A stretch of DNA of 45,235 bases from an uncultured Wohlfahrtiimonas sp. Lineage in GTDB: Bacteria; Pseudomonadota; Gammaproteobacteria; Cardiobacteriales; Wohlfahrtiimonadaceae. The notes under the pieces were generated by a model, which saw only the letters and a list, made by a program, of their open reading frames with translations, did no database searches and was not told where the DNA came from. Made by a program: the position numbers and the translations under genes. This document shows positions 45,225 to 45,235 of the stretch, piece by piece (position 1 is the stretch's first letter; each line of letters opens with the position of its first letter). The stretch is taken from NCBI GenBank assembly GCA_947630895.1, contig CANRJJ010000011.1, positions 1 through 45,235 of the forward strand, read 5' to 3'.

Positions 45225-45235
45225 ATGACAATGAA
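45225..45235 (+). CDS. Start of a gene leaving the window
   Basis: An ATG at 45225 has AAGGAA five bases upstream and reads Met-Thr-Met before the window ends. Spacing and site are good for a real start, but with under four codons nothing can be said about the product. Confidence 0.4.

Overview
The window is AT-rich, gene-dense bacterial DNA from a Gram-negative gammaproteobacterium. It encodes BamA, Skp, MlaD and much of the lipid A pathway (LpxA, LpxB, LpxD, LpxK), a large single-chain PurL and a quinone-type PyrD. The protein style and gene order would fit a small-genome, low-GC lineage such as the Cardiobacteriales (Wohlfahrtiimonas/Ignatzschineria-like), but that placement is a guess from memory and has not been searched.

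Layout. Positions 1-5325 (+) hold a trace-metal or cofactor uptake group: two tandem BtuB-like TonB-dependent receptors (the first cut by the window edge), a BtuF-like periplasmic binding protein, and a YcnI/DUF1775 protein whose predicted mature N-terminus is a histidine. Positions 5352-12115 (-) hold yqgF, purL, tenA and brnQ, separated by clear hairpin terminators. Positions 12273-31593 (-) form one long co-directional block of 20 genes with overlapping or near-touching ends: a DciA-like gene, recX, lpxK, rnr, pyrH, frr, uppS, cdsA, dxr, rseP, bamA, skp, lpxD, fabZ, lpxA, lpxB, rnhB, mlaD, recO, pyrD. Its core is the conserved envelope-biogenesis cluster.

Positions 31687-34251 hold a glutamate-synthase-domain protein, an Lrp/AsnC regulator and a zinc-ribbon protein. 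From 34.3 kb the content becomes accessory. A divergent locus carries a tandem nitrilase-fold protein with a degenerate second half plus a DUF1275 membrane protein (-), facing a YdeP-type molybdopterin oxidoreductase and an oxalate decarboxylase (+). Next come an alpha/beta hydrolase with its TetR regulator and two matching operator-like sites, and then an arsR-arsC-arsB arsenic resistance operon with a repeated ArsR-like box.

The last 600 bases have no complete gene. They contain several short G-rich direct repeats spaced 10-12 bases apart, a minus-strand terminator, and the first codons of a gene that leaves the window. The most interesting candidates are the oxalate/formate module beside the half-dead nitrilase, the receptor/YcnI group, a foldable leader upstream of brnQ, and the paired TetR operators.
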